NCBI GenBank assembly: GCA_902785825.1
Contig: CACZZZ010000021.1
Location: 1 to 41,733 of the forward strand
Length of the DNA stretch: 41,733 nucleotides
Source of the DNA: an uncultured Bacteroidia bacterium
Lineage (GTDB): Bacteria > Bacteroidota > Bacteroidia > Bacteroidales > UBA932
Direction of reading: 5' to 3'
A program made the translations under genes and the position numbers. The first letter of the stretch is position 1; each line of letters begins with the position of its first letter. A model generated the notes under the pieces. It was given only the letters and a program-made list of their open reading frames with translations, did not search any database and had not been told where the DNA came from. This document shows, piece after piece, positions 8,233 through 16,546 of this stretch.

Positions 8233-9066
8233 TTATCGCTGGGGGAGTGGCTTGCCTTGGCTTATCGCCCGGACATATCTTTTCACGACGCTGTGCGCCG
8301 GGGCGGGCATCCTGCCGTGGTCGTAGCCATCAAACTCGTAAAGGAAGACGTTCTCGTTACCTACGAGCTTCATCATTCTCCAGAAATATGCCTGCTCCTC
8401 ATAGCGGCCGTAGAGCTCAAGTTCCCTGTCACCGGAAAGGACCAGCATCGGCATCGGGAGTTTACGGACGTGAAAGATCGGAGCGTTCTCGTCCGCGATC
8501 ACTTGCAACGGGCCTATTCCCATCCCTTTACGCACATTGTAATGGGTCATCTTCTGGGCGCTGTAGGGGAAGGCTCCCGCGATCCTGTCCGCATCAATCC
8601 CGTAGGCTTCCAGCCAGTGTTTGTCGAGGACGATCATGTCGATAAGATAGCCTCCGGCGGAATGGCCGGCCACGAATATCTTATCAGGGTCTCCACCCCT
8701 CGAGGCAACCTCCTTGAAGGCCCAAGCGACAGCCGCCGCGGCGTCATCTATGATCTCTTTGACATCGGCTTTAGGGAGGAGGCGATAGTTTACACCGATT
8801 ATTCCTATTCCGGAATCCTTTAGCCCTTCCGGAATATCTTTCTGGCCTCCTTCAAGCCCGCCCCCGTGGAACCATACAATGGTCGGAAACCCTTTAATGT
8901 CAGATGGATAGTAAAAATCCAAGACGCACCTTTGGGCAGCGTATTCTCCCGCATCCTGGTGGTAGGGGATCCCGGTCTCAAGTTTATATTCACTCCTTTG
9001 CCTTTCCTGGCCTGTCGCGATGATGGCCAGAAGGCAGGCCGCCAGGGCAATAACTATCCTTTTCAT
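8233..9066 (-). CDS. Secreted alpha/beta hydrolase (HSL/BD-FAE-like esterase)
   Basis: A 277-residue alpha/beta hydrolase with an N-terminal signal peptide (MKRIVIALAACLLAIIATG), so it should act in the periplasm or outside. The oxyanion motif FHGGG and the nucleophile motif GHSAGG are clear. A C-terminal Asp-containing loop (SGDRELELYG) and His (YDHGRM) can complete the triad. This pattern fits esterases of the hormone-sensitive-lipase or feruloyl-esterase-like groups; the substrate is unknown. Its ATG overlaps the stop of the carbonic anhydrase gene as ATGA, so it belongs to the same operon. There is no obvious metabolic link to the upstream genes. Confidence 0.85.
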   Translation of the reverse strand: MKRIVIALAACLLAIIATGQERQRSEYKLETGIPYHQDAGEYAAQRCVLDFYYPSDIKGFPTIVWFHGGGLEGGQKDIPEGLKDSGIGIIGVNYRLLPKADVKEIIDDAAAAVAWAFKEVASRGGDPDKIFVAGHSAGGYLIDMIVLDKHWLEAYGIDADRIAGAFPYSAQKMTHYNVRKGMGIGPLQVIADENAPIFHVRKLPMPMLVLSGDRELELYGRYEEQAYFWRMMKLVGNENVFLYEFDGYDHGRMPAPAHSVVKRYVRAISQGKPLPQR

Positions 9067-9602
9067 TTCACTTCAGTTAATTCGCCAGTGACTGAATCTA
9101 TTATGAAACCCCGTACAGTGACATCTTTGGGAATCAGCGGATGGTTAACGATTGTCTCAACTGTCTTATGGACAGATGCTTCCGTATCGTGGAAACCTTC
9201 CAACCATTCGTCAAGATCCACATCCTTCCTTGTAAGTTCACTTTCAGGAATACCTCTTTTCAGCATCTCTTCCTTAAAGTGATGGAAACTCATGTGACAG
9301 GCCCCGCAGGTGGTGTGCGCCACGACCATTATCTCTTCAACACCAAGCTCGTACACGGCCACAATAAGGCTGCGCATAGCCGAGTCCCATGGTGTGGGAA
9401 TAACCGCTCCGGCGTTCTTTATGATCTTGGCGTCTCCATTCTTAAGCCCCAGCGCTTCCTGGAGGAGGACTGAAAGGCGGGTGTCCATGCAACTCAGGAC
9501 CGCCAGTTTCTTGTCAGGGAATTTGTCGGTGATATGCTTCTGGTAGCCTTTGGCGGCCACATACTCTCGGTTGAAAGCGAGAACCTGGTCTATATTGCTC
9601 AT
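9063..9602 (-). CDS. Beta-class carbonic anhydrase
   Basis: A 179-residue zinc enzyme converting CO2 and water to bicarbonate. The zinc-site motifs of the beta class are present: CMDTR (CxDxR) near residues 38-42 and HTTC (HxxC) near residue 95. The protein is of the short type and lacks a signal peptide, so it is cytoplasmic. The start was set at 9602 because the conserved sequence begins there and the ATG overlaps the stop of the upstream prolyl-tRNA deacylase gene as ATGA. The open frame continues further upstream but reads there through the neighbour's coding sequence. It is translationally coupled on both sides. Confidence 0.92.
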   Translation of the reverse strand: MSNIDQVLAFNREYVAAKGYQKHITDKFPDKKLAVLSCMDTRLSVLLQEALGLKNGDAKIIKNAGAVIPTPWDSAMRSLIVAVYELGVEEIMVVAHTTCGACHMSFHHFKEEMLKRGIPESELTRKDVDLDEWLEGFHDTEASVHKTVETIVNHPLIPKDVTVRGFIIDSVTGELTEVK

Positions 9603-10132
9603 ATTAAAGTGATTGTGTTTCCTGATGCGGGGATGTATTTTCCGAGAAGATCCTCGGTCTTTATCTTGACGAAGCATGTCGCTGTGCCATCGGTGCAGGC
9701 GAACAGCTCGCTTTCCGCGACGCTCCGGTCCATCACGAGATGGACTTTCCCACATGAGGGGAGAATGGCGCTAAGGATGGTGGTCGCTCCGACCAGCACT
9801 CCGGTCAATTCCATGAGTTTGTCGGCGGGTGCGAAAGACACCCTCGGAATCCCGAGGGCTCCGCAGAAGTCCCTGGTTACGAATGGCTTGTCATCGGTGG
9901 TGACGTACAGGTAAAACTCCGTTTGCTGCCTGTTGCAAAGGAACACTGTCTTGACGATCCTGACCCCTATCTTCTCATCGATGTGCTGACAGTCCTCCAT
10001 AGTGAGGCCCGGGTCGGTGTCAACTCTTTCGAAAGGAATATCCAACGAGGCGAATGTCTCATAAACCTTTCTCTGCAGTTCCGAAGAGAACTCCGTTGGG
10101 GGAGTGGTGATTATCTCGCTGACCTTGAACAT
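9599..10132 (-). CDS. YbaK/ProX-type prolyl-tRNA deacylase
   Basis: A 177-residue member of the YbaK/ProX (INS-like) editing family, which removes wrong amino acids, usually Ala, from tRNA(Pro) in trans. The family is recognised by the N-terminal LDIPFERVDTD, the central VKTVFLCNRQ with the catalytic-type lysine, and the later GALGIPRVSFA and GATTILSA segments. It is slightly longer than Cys-tRNA(Pro)-type YbaK and closer to PrdX/ProXp-ala. The gene starts a group coupled by ATGA overlaps to the carbonic anhydrase and esterase genes. With the AlaX-type gene at 2544, this window holds two tRNA proofreading factors. Confidence 0.88.
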   Translation of the reverse strand: MFKVSEIITTPPTEFSSELQRKVYETFASLDIPFERVDTDPGLTMEDCQHIDEKIGVRIVKTVFLCNRQQTEFYLYVTTDDKPFVTRDFCGALGIPRVSFAPADKLMELTGVLVGATTILSAILPSCGKVHLVMDRSVAESELFACTDGTATCFVKIKTEDLLGKYIPASGNTITLI

Positions 10133-10139
10133 GATAAGA

Positions 10140-10631
10140 CTATTTTTCCCTGACTGCTTTGCCGGTCATGTGTTCGATGGTAAGTTCCAGGACGGCTGCG
10201 TGGCGGGCGCTCTCGGCCATCTCTTTCTCGAGATATTCCTCCCCGGGGAAATATTTCCTGCCGAACTTTCGGAGCATATCGTCGTGTTTGGGAGCCTCGG
10301 TAATCTCCTTGAGGCGCCCGAAGCAGATCACGCTCTTGACATGGTACCACCAGTCACCGGGCTCTTTCTCGGGCTCTCCAAGAACTGTGAAACATGCTTT
10401 GTCACAAGCTCTTAACGAATCTATTTTATGGCCCTGTATGGCGCTGTGGAAATAAACTTTCCCGTCCTCGTGGTAGAAATTGATCGGGATTGAATACGGG
10501 TAGCCTCCGTCACCGATGACGGAGAGGAAGCCCCGGTAAGCCTTGTCAAGAATATCCCGGCACTCCTCCGGCGGAAGCGCCTGCTTGAACCGGCGCATCG
10601 GCCGGAAAGTGAATTCATTAGATTGGTCCAT
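10140..10631 (-). CDS. Nim-like FMN-binding protein (pyridoxamine 5'-phosphate oxidase fold)
   Basis: A 163-residue protein of the split-barrel flavin family that includes NimA, the 5-nitroimidazole-resistance reductases, and many related proteins of unknown role. Typical stretches are MRRFKQALPPEE near residues 12-23, YRGFLSVIGDGGYPYSIPIN, and VYFHSAIQGHKIDSL, which forms the FMN phosphate site. Similar chromosomal genes are common in anaerobes, and most are not shown to give drug resistance, so no resistance claim is made. It sits 1 base downstream of the SDR gene and 7 bases upstream of the deacylase gene, within one transcription unit. Confidence 0.87.
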   Translation of the reverse strand: MDQSNEFTFRPMRRFKQALPPEECRDILDKAYRGFLSVIGDGGYPYSIPINFYHEDGKVYFHSAIQGHKIDSLRACDKACFTVLGEPEKEPGDWWYHVKSVICFGRLKEITEAPKHDDMLRKFGRKYFPGEEYLEKEMAESARHAAVLELTIEHMTGKAVREK

Positions 10632-10632
10632 G

Positions 10633-11430
10633 TTAAATGAGTTTGTAGTACCAGGCGAGAATTATCTCGAATAGTTTTGACGGTAGAATCCGTTTGGCGA
10701 GCACCGCCAGTTTCTGGAGTGGCGAGGCTATAACATAATGATTCGCCGGGTTCTTGGATTTAATGATCCTGGATATTTTGTTGGCGAGATATTCCGGTTT
10801 CAGGCCGGTTGTCTCGTCATGCTCGATGCTCGAGAGGGAAGCAGCGTATTTGGGATAGGCGGCATGAACTTCTTCGGCAGCGATTGATCGCCGGCTCGAG
10901 GTGAATCCGGTGGCGAAGTCCCCCGGCTGGATCGCTATCACCTTTATACCGAAGTCCCTGGTCTCCAGCCGCAGGGCCTCGAGGTAGCCTTCGATGGCGA
11001 ATTTGCTCGCCGAATACAGGCCCTGGAAGGGGAGTCCCATCAGTCCGCCTATTGAGCTGACGCAGATGATCTTACCTTCTCTTTGGCTTCGCATTATCGG
11101 CACGATCCTGTGCAGGAAACGGACCATTCCGAGCCAGTTCACGTCCATCTGGGCTCTGGCGTCCTCGATAGAAGCGAACTCCAACGGCCCGCCGTATCCC
11201 ATTCCGGCGTTGTTGATGAACACATCAATCCTGCCCTCCTTCTGAAGAACCGTGTCCACAGTGGCATTGACCTGTTCTTCGTCGGTAATATCGGCCTTGA
11301 GGTAAGTCACTCCTGGGATCCGTTCCCCGGCATTGCGGTGCGTGCCATAGACCGTGTGACCCTCGGCGGAGAGCCTCTGGGCCATAGCCCGGCCGAAACC
11401 GGATGAGATGCCAGTTATCAACACTACCAT
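10633..11430 (-). CDS. Short-chain dehydrogenase/reductase (SDR)
   Basis: A 265-residue classical SDR using NAD(P)H. The cofactor loop TGISSGFG lies at residues 6-13, NNAG near residue 74, and the catalytic Ser plus YSASK near residue 140. A positively charged pair after the second strand (THRNAG) hints at NADPH. The C-terminal 50 residues contain a hydrophobic, basic helix (KLAVLAKRILPSKLFEIILAWY) that may bind membrane or lipid substrates. It is the first gene of the small-enzyme operon. A TATATTTG box ends only 5 bases before the ATG, so the transcript may be leaderless. The substrate is unknown. Confidence 0.9.
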   Translation of the reverse strand: MVVLITGISSGFGRAMAQRLSAEGHTVYGTHRNAGERIPGVTYLKADITDEEQVNATVDTVLQKEGRIDVFINNAGMGYGGPLEFASIEDARAQMDVNWLGMVRFLHRIVPIMRSQREGKIICVSSIGGLMGLPFQGLYSASKFAIEGYLEALRLETRDFGIKVIAIQPGDFATGFTSSRRSIAAEEVHAAYPKYAASLSSIEHDETTGLKPEYLANKISRIIKSKNPANHYVIASPLQKLAVLAKRILPSKLFEIILAWYYKLI

Positions 11431-11435
11431 ATTTA

Positions 11436-11443
11436 CAAATATA
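11436..11443 (-). promoter_or_regulatory. -7 box directly before the SDR gene (possible leaderless start)
   Basis: TATATTTG on the minus strand matches TAnnTTTG and ends 5 bases before the ATG at 11430. Transcription would then begin at or next to the start codon. No good -33 box is visible, so this is tentative. Confidence 0.4.
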
Positions 11444-11451
11444 TGAATTTT

Positions 11452-11640
11452 CGCCGAACCGGCGCATGATGTCCCTACAAACCTGTGCAGGAAGCTTCGC
11501 CAAACTGGCGCACGTTGAAGGCGGTTGTGACCTGTTACATGCTATGTTGCTGTGCGCCAAGGCCTGATATCGGCCGTTGGCGCCCAGCTAGTGGCCTTTA
11601 ACAAGGCTCCAATCATCATTGCCGTGCGCCTATTTGGCGG
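11452..11640. repeat. Four related short palindromes between divergent genes
   Basis: The 298-base gap between the SDR gene and the zinc-ribbon gene holds four copies of a unit like CGCCAAACTGGCGCAC. Two are forward, at 11452-11468 and 11498-11513. Two are reversed, starting at 11553 and 11624-11640. The third is extended into a strong hairpin, GCGCCAAGGCC...GGCCGTTGGCGC, at 11554-11583 with one bulged base. Each unit can itself fold. They may be REP-like repeats, operator sites or terminators. Spacing is irregular and there are no unique spacers of constant length, so this is not a CRISPR array. Confidence 0.65.
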
Positions 11641-11728
11641 CCGGGTTCAAAAGAACCTTGTTTGGACCTTTATTTTACTCGGATAATGCCTTTATTTACA
11701 CATTAACTCTTCTTTAATTATTGGCATT

Positions 11729-12244
11729 ATGAACGAGACCAAAAACTGTCCTTATTGCGGTGAGGAGATACTCGCCGGAGCAAAAAAATGCAAACATTGT
11801 GGTGAATGGCTTGAGGACAAGCCAAAGCCAAGGCTAGAGTCAAATAAATTCGATGATGTCCATTTCAAGACATTGGAGCCAAAATGGTGGCAGAAATTGC
11901 TTCAAATGTATTGGTTCAATCCTAAGAGTTGGCTACTGGATGAACTGACAATCAGCGATGATGTCATTGCCGTAAAACTTAAGAATGGGAAGGAGTTCTC
12001 TTCTCAACTTACTGATCTCAAAGTAAGGTTTCAGGAAGATAAATACGATAGGAAGGAAGTCTATATAACTAACGCCCAGGAAACGATTCATTTCAAAGAG
12101 ATTCCTTTCATGCTGTCTGATGATGAATGGGAAAGACTATTCGATGAGCTAGAATCTTTTGAGAATGTGGGTGAGACAAAATTAAACAAAATAAACCGTT
12201 TACTTAAGAAGTCTATCGAGGTCGGAGAAGACATTCTTGGTTAA
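11729..12244 (+). CDS. Zinc-ribbon protein with PH-like C-terminal domain
   Basis: A 171-residue protein beginning with a zinc ribbon: CPYCGEEILAGAKKCKHC near residues 7-24, two CxxC pairs. After a short linker come WWQKLLQMYWFNP and then alternating short strands (LTISDDVIAVKLKNGKEF...LKVRF...KEVYITN...IHFKEI), ending in a helix near 135-165. The strand-strand-helix order resembles a bacterial PH-like domain, which is inference. There is no signal peptide or membrane segment, so it is probably cytoplasmic. It opens the plus-strand cluster running to 19692. Its first 41 bases are repeated exactly at 12270-12310 in a broken paralogue. Function unknown. Confidence 0.75.
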   Translation: MNETKNCPYCGEEILAGAKKCKHCGEWLEDKPKPRLESNKFDDVHFKTLEPKWWQKLLQMYWFNPKSWLLDELTISDDVIAVKLKNGKEFSSQLTDLKVRFQEDKYDRKEVYITNAQETIHFKEIPFMLSDDEWERLFDELESFENVGETKLNKINRLLKKSIEVGEDILG

Positions 12245-12269
12245 TACTGAAATATTATACGAAAATGAT

Positions 12270-12400
12270 ATGAACGAGACCAAAAACTGTCCTTATTGCG
12301 GTGAGGAGATGCCGGATTTATTCTGTCTATTATTGATGTCATCCTAATCGCTGTTGTTATCGGGGCCGTTGTGGGAGTCGCATCGTCATTATTTTCCTAA
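12270..12400 (+). pseudogene. Broken zinc-ribbon/membrane-anchor paralogue
   Basis: The first 41 bases are identical to the start of the gene at 11729 (MNETKNCPYCGEE). The frame then runs into a stop at 12345-12347. In another frame, from 12314 to the stop at 12398-12400, the sequence encodes a good membrane helix (IIDVILIAVVIGAVVGVASSLF). This looks like a gene for a zinc-ribbon protein with a C-terminal membrane anchor that suffered an internal, frame-changing deletion. As it stands it could only make a peptide of about 25 residues. Confidence 0.7.
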
Positions 12401-12415
12401 AAATAAGTGAGAGAT

Positions 12416-13981
12416 ATGCCTGAAATGAAAATATGCCCTAACTGTGGCAAGGAGATCTTGGCCGTGGCCAAGAAGTGCAAATACTGTGGTACATGGATCG
12501 AGCCCAAGCATGAGTTCCGCTGCCCTGTGTGCTGTGAAGTAATACCAGAGGATTCCGTGATATGTCCAGTCTGTCATGAACGCCTGAGGCCGGATCCGGA
12601 TCCAAGGCCAGAAACTATTGTGAAAGAGTCGGTTCCGCAACCTGGACCAGAACAGCGGAAACAACCGGAGTCGCCAGCTAAACCGGAGAAACCAGAAGTT
12701 TCCCCGTCGGTCCGCACTGAAGAAAGCCATGGAACCAAAAACGCTCCATCAAAGAAATGGCTGTATGGAACTTTGGCCGGCGTTGTGGCGCTTGGCCTGC
12801 TGGCGTTCCTTATTCTTAGGCCGAAAGGCGTGGACGACAGCCTTTATGATGATGCCAAGACCCTTCATGAGTGGTTTTTCGAGCATCTCGGCACTCATGT
12901 CGAGAGCCTGTCATCATCTCCTGAGTTGCAGGCCAGGCTCACGCGGTTACTTGGCAAAACTGCCGTGGAAGGTATTGAGGGTTTGCTCTCAAACTCGTCA
13001 TTCGATTCTGAGCCTAACCTTGGCTTATCACATGATGACGAGGGATTGGATATATATTCCCTTGTCGGTGTCAGAGAAAATGGAGCCAAACAAGAGTCAT
13101 TTATCGTCAAGTATATGGATTATGGTGAGTCGGGATCGTTGTATGCCGCCACTATGTTAGGAGGCGCACATAAACAGGCTGAGGAAAAGATTGAATATCC
13201 GGGCATGATCTCACCACTTGTAAAGCATTATGAGTATAGCGGCAGGATAGGCTTTGGGAATGATTCCAGAAAAATCGACATGAATTTATGGGTTGATGGT
13301 CCTGGAGTGGTCGGAAATGAGGTTCGTGGTTTCTATCGAGAAAGGGGAGCAAGCGATAAATACTCATTGCAGGGTTTTGTCGTTGGAGGAGAAATCGCTT
13401 CTCTTCATCTTGAGGAAGAGGAGAGTCAGGATTGGTTTCACCCGGAGTTCCAGTTCGAACTGCCTGAATCAATTGAGAGTGTCGATAATTTAAAAGGAGA
13501 ATATTTAGTCAATTTTGGTCACGATGACGATGAAGACCCGGACTCACCTCAAGGTCTGTATGGAATCCCTGTGGCTTTAACCTTGGACATGGCCGATATG
13601 GATGATGGAAATCCAGCCTTCAACATGAAGTATTTTTCTGGGAAGATAACAGGGAATGGGAATGCTCGTGATATAGAGATGGTTCTGAAGATTAGCGGGG
13701 AAGGCAATCCGGATGATTCTGTGTCAGGGTATTATAGGGATCTTTCTAAGCCCTCCAAACGTGTATTTTTTAAAAACGGTCTGATTGAAGCGTATCATGG
13801 GGCCGATTGGACTCTGGATCTGATTTCCAAAGACGGGAACGAATGTTTCACATTGACATTCAGCTGGCCTTTAAATGGATTGGAACAAGTTGAGGGCGCT
13901 TGGACTAGGCTAAAAGATGGTGCACAGAAAGAACCCGGCAAATTTGATAAGGTTGTTTTGAATGATGAATATGGAAACTAA
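12416..13981 (+). CDS. Double zinc-ribbon membrane protein with duplicated external domain
   Basis: About 521 residues from the ATG at 12416; a GTG three codons earlier is an alternative start. Two zinc ribbons come first (CPNCGKEILAVAKKCKYC, then CPVC...CPVC), followed by a proline- and charge-rich linker to about residue 110. One membrane helix follows at about 115-135 (WLYGTLAGVVALGLLAFLIL), then a long acidic region. The zinc ribbons should face the cytoplasm and the large part the periplasm. Residues about 274-363 and 406-497 look like two copies of one domain: Y/F-S-G-R/K-I...D-I/M...V-R/S-G-F/Y-Y-R...G-I/L-I...W..., an internal duplication. The family is not recognised. It overlaps the next gene by 11 bases. 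Confidence 0.75.
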   Translation: MPEMKICPNCGKEILAVAKKCKYCGTWIEPKHEFRCPVCCEVIPEDSVICPVCHERLRPDPDPRPETIVKESVPQPGPEQRKQPESPAKPEKPEVSPSVRTEESHGTKNAPSKKWLYGTLAGVVALGLLAFLILRPKGVDDSLYDDAKTLHEWFFEHLGTHVESLSSSPELQARLTRLLGKTAVEGIEGLLSNSSFDSEPNLGLSHDDEGLDIYSLVGVRENGAKQESFIVKYMDYGESGSLYAATMLGGAHKQAEEKIEYPGMISPLVKHYEYSGRIGFGNDSRKIDMNLWVDGPGVVGNEVRGFYRERGASDKYSLQGFVVGGEIASLHLEEEESQDWFHPEFQFELPESIESVDNLKGEYLVNFGHDDDEDPDSPQGLYGIPVALTLDMADMDDGNPAFNMKYFSGKITGNGNARDIEMVLKISGEGNPDDSVSGYYRDLSKPSKRVFFKNGLIEAYHGADWTLDLISKDGNECFTLTFSWPLNGLEQVEGAWTRLKDGAQKEPGKFDKVVLNDEYGN

Positions 13982-15485
13982 GAAATTGTTATTAGTACTG
14001 GCCTCGTTGCTGGTATCATTGTCAGTCTCCGCGCAGAAATACACGGACGATGAACTGGATGTGGCTGTCAGGCAGGCGTTCAAGAAAACTGATGTTCAAT
14101 GGAATAATCTGAAAGGGAATGTGGTTATCACTCGCACTAAGAAGTTAGGCTTTAAAAAGGCTTACGGGGAATGGGTGCCAGGCGGAACCGCACCTGGAGA
14201 GCATGAAGGAGAAGAATATGTGGTTTATGGATCTTCGGGGAACTATTTGCTTAAGATGATTTGGGGCAGGGAGAATCCGGATTTCATTAGGTTTTTTAAT
14301 TATAATGCGTGGGGCAAGCTGTCTTCTATCGATATTTATCGGTATAACTATTATTATGGCTTTAAGCCGAAGGGAGAGTTCGCAGATCTGGATGCGATCT
14401 GGATGTCGCAACTTATGAAAGGCAGACTCGATCCCTCACAGCGTCCGGAGGATAGATTCATAACAGACAAGCGTTCCGTTTATGAATATCATGACGGCCG
14501 TATCAAGACGATCATAACGCGGCCGGTCGGTAGCCCAGACGATGAGGGAGGAGCGAGGGACATTTTCCGTAATGAGTCAGACGGATCATATACAATGACA
14601 CGTTATAAAGATGATGGTCGGGAAGATATGTCTTTCCAGGTTTCTGCTGATGGGAGAAAAGAGATCAGGAAGTCCGATTATATTGTCACATACATCGAGA
14701 GGGACAAGGATGGAAGGATGATTGATGTCGGAGGAGGGGGCGGTGGATCAAACGGGTATGCGACCCAGCGGAGCTACTTTGAGTATAATGACCATGGGGA
14801 TTTGCTTTATGAGTCTTCACAGGTAAAACTGGTTGATCGGGATAAAGATATCAAATGGCTGGAGCAGCAGAGGGACGTTGGGGAATACACATACTTTGAG
14901 TATGAATATGACGCCAAGGGTAACTGGACCACTCGAAAGATGTACAGGCATTATTCGATGAACAAAGAAATTGACTTGAAAAGATGGGAAACCAGGGAGA
15001 TTGTGTATGCCGAGGATCTTGGCAAGACAGGTGATGAATATATCGCGGAGCGTAAGAAAGAAGTGGATGTCTATTTTGACAAGCAGGCGGAGAAGGCCGC
15101 GAAGCAAGTTGAGGAAGATCGACTGAAAGCTGAACACCCATACGTCAAATATGATGGGGACTTGGCCGAGGATATCCTCCAAGGTTTCTTGCCAAATCTG
15201 CCGAAAGTATCGGCATTGAAAGCTCTTGGCGGGGCTGAAGGTTATGTCACAATCAAGCTGACAGTTAACCGTAATGGTGCGTTGACAGCTCGGGCCGCTG
15301 AAGATTATTCTAATCGGTGGGAGAGGGCACAGTTAATTGTCCAAGAGGCTATTAAGGCAGCTAACAATCTTTCCAAAAGTCCAAAATGGATCCCGGGATA
15401 TGGTGGAGTGACTTGCTCTATAGATTTTTATTATTACCCAGGAGGAAAGGTCTCCGCAAGCGGTGCGCAATACAAATATGATTAG
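13971..15485 (+). CDS. Secreted protein with TonB-C-like end
   Basis: About 504 residues. The signal peptide METKKLLLVLASLLVSLSVSAQ ends at a good cleavage site, and the ATG at 13971 was chosen because this peptide starts there; two earlier ATGs lie at 13962 and 13965. The middle (about 60-350) is rich in Tyr, Asp and Gly with repeated short patterns such as YFEYNDHGDLLYES and YFEYEYDAKGNWTTRKM, reminiscent of YD/RHS-like or MORN-like strands. The last 90 residues (GYVTIKLTVNRNGALT...SPKWIPGYGGVTCSIDFYY) resemble the C-terminal domain of TonB-type proteins. It probably sits in the periplasm. It overlaps the upstream membrane-protein gene, so they are likely made together. Confidence 0.7.
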   Translation: METKKLLLVLASLLVSLSVSAQKYTDDELDVAVRQAFKKTDVQWNNLKGNVVITRTKKLGFKKAYGEWVPGGTAPGEHEGEEYVVYGSSGNYLLKMIWGRENPDFIRFFNYNAWGKLSSIDIYRYNYYYGFKPKGEFADLDAIWMSQLMKGRLDPSQRPEDRFITDKRSVYEYHDGRIKTIITRPVGSPDDEGGARDIFRNESDGSYTMTRYKDDGREDMSFQVSADGRKEIRKSDYIVTYIERDKDGRMIDVGGGGGGSNGYATQRSYFEYNDHGDLLYESSQVKLVDRDKDIKWLEQQRDVGEYTYFEYEYDAKGNWTTRKMYRHYSMNKEIDLKRWETREIVYAEDLGKTGDEYIAERKKEVDVYFDKQAEKAAKQVEEDRLKAEHPYVKYDGDLAEDILQGFLPNLPKVSALKALGGAEGYVTIKLTVNRNGALTARAAEDYSNRWERAQLIVQEAIKAANNLSKSPKWIPGYGGVTCSIDFYYYPGGKVSASGAQYKYD

Positions 15486-15527
15486 TCATTATGATTCCAG
15501 GGATTTTGATTATATTTATCATCTGAT

Positions 15528-16535
15528 ATGAGAAAAAGCCTTGGAATCATATGTCTTGCGTCACTCATCCTCGCACCCTCTTGCAGTGTTGATGCTCCCC
15601 GGGGGCTGGAGCGGCCGGAGGTGGTCTTTTCGGAGGCGGTGCCTGGAATCCGGTCAGTGACACTGAAGGCGTCATTTGACAGGGGCGACAACATCGCGGC
15701 GTGCGGATTCAAGGTCTGGCTCACATCATCAGGGACTCAGATGAAGATTGGAGCCATTCCCGGTGAGGAGATCTCGGCTGAAGTTTCAGAACTGGAGCCG
15801 GAGACTGAATATTCCTGGACAGTTTACTTCACAAACGGACGTGACACCCTTGAGACTCCGGCCATGACTTTCATGACCAAGCCGCAGCCGCATGTCAAAC
15901 CTGATCCGCCGGCAGGGTCGGAAGATCCTGTTGAGATCCCCGAGGTGGATCCCGATCCGACCCTTTGGGACTTTATCACCAAGAATTACGACACGGATGC
16001 GGATGGGATCATGAGCGCGGATGAATTGCTTGAGATTAGGGAACTTCAAATCTCCGACCTGCCAGTGGATTCCCTTGCCGGGCTTGAGGCTCTCGTGAAC
16101 CTCCGGACTCTCGGAATGGGCGGCCATTTCTTGAAGCGGATAGACCTGTCGGCCAACAAGAACCTTGAGTTGCTTTATGCCGGGAGAGAGGCCCTTCTCG
16201 AGGAGTTCTATCTTGACAATCCTAAACTCGGGTACCTTTATCTTATCGAGTGCAAGGTGCTGAAAACATTGGACTTTTCGAGATGCCCCGAAATTACGAT
16301 GCTGGAACTGTATAACAACCAATCACTTGAGAGCATAGACCTGAGTAAGAACCGGAAGCTGGAGGTCTTCCGTCTGACCGGATCGAAGGTCAAGGAACTG
16401 GACCTCTCGAACTGCAGACGAATCCAGCAACTTTCTTCCGAGGACAATCCTCTCCTTGAGAAGGTCATCCTCCATAAGGAGGCCTCTCCGGAAGTCCTTT
16501 CGGTGGAGAGCCACACAAAAATTATTTATCAATAA
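15528..16535 (+). CDS. Lipoprotein with FnIII-like and leucine-rich repeats
   Basis: A 335-residue lipoprotein. The signal peptide ends in a lipobox (LILAPSC), with Cys19 as the lipid site. Residues about 35-117 fit a fibronectin type III-like domain (VTLKASF...GFKVWL...LEPETEYSWTVYFTNG). A proline- and acid-rich linker follows, then a calcium-loop-like DTDADGIMSADEL near 165. From about 190 to the end there are irregular leucine-rich repeats (LRTLGM, LDFSRCPEITMLELYNNQSLESIDLSKN). This layout is typical of surface or binding proteins in Bacteroidota. It lies 42 bases after the secreted-protein gene and 11 before the HTH gene, and could act as a ligand-binding part of the cluster. Confidence 0.8.
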   Translation: MRKSLGIICLASLILAPSCSVDAPRGLERPEVVFSEAVPGIRSVTLKASFDRGDNIAACGFKVWLTSSGTQMKIGAIPGEEISAEVSELEPETEYSWTVYFTNGRDTLETPAMTFMTKPQPHVKPDPPAGSEDPVEIPEVDPDPTLWDFITKNYDTDADGIMSADELLEIRELQISDLPVDSLAGLEALVNLRTLGMGGHFLKRIDLSANKNLELLYAGREALLEEFYLDNPKLGYLYLIECKVLKTLDFSRCPEITMLELYNNQSLESIDLSKNRKLEVFRLTGSKVKELDLSNCRRIQQLSSEDNPLLEKVILHKEASPEVLSVESHTKIIYQ

Positions 16536-16546
16536 AGAAACTAACA

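Noticed and set aside
9603..9755. Longer N-terminus for the carbonic anhydrase
   Set aside because: The extra 51 codons lie inside the deacylase gene in another frame and have no similarity to the family; the ATGA overlap supports the start at 9602.
10140..10631. Metronidazole-resistance gene
   Set aside because: The family match is to the broad Nim-like group; sequence alone does not show resistance.
11452..11640. CRISPR array
   Set aside because: Only four short units, in mixed orientation and with uneven spacing; no cas gene in the window.
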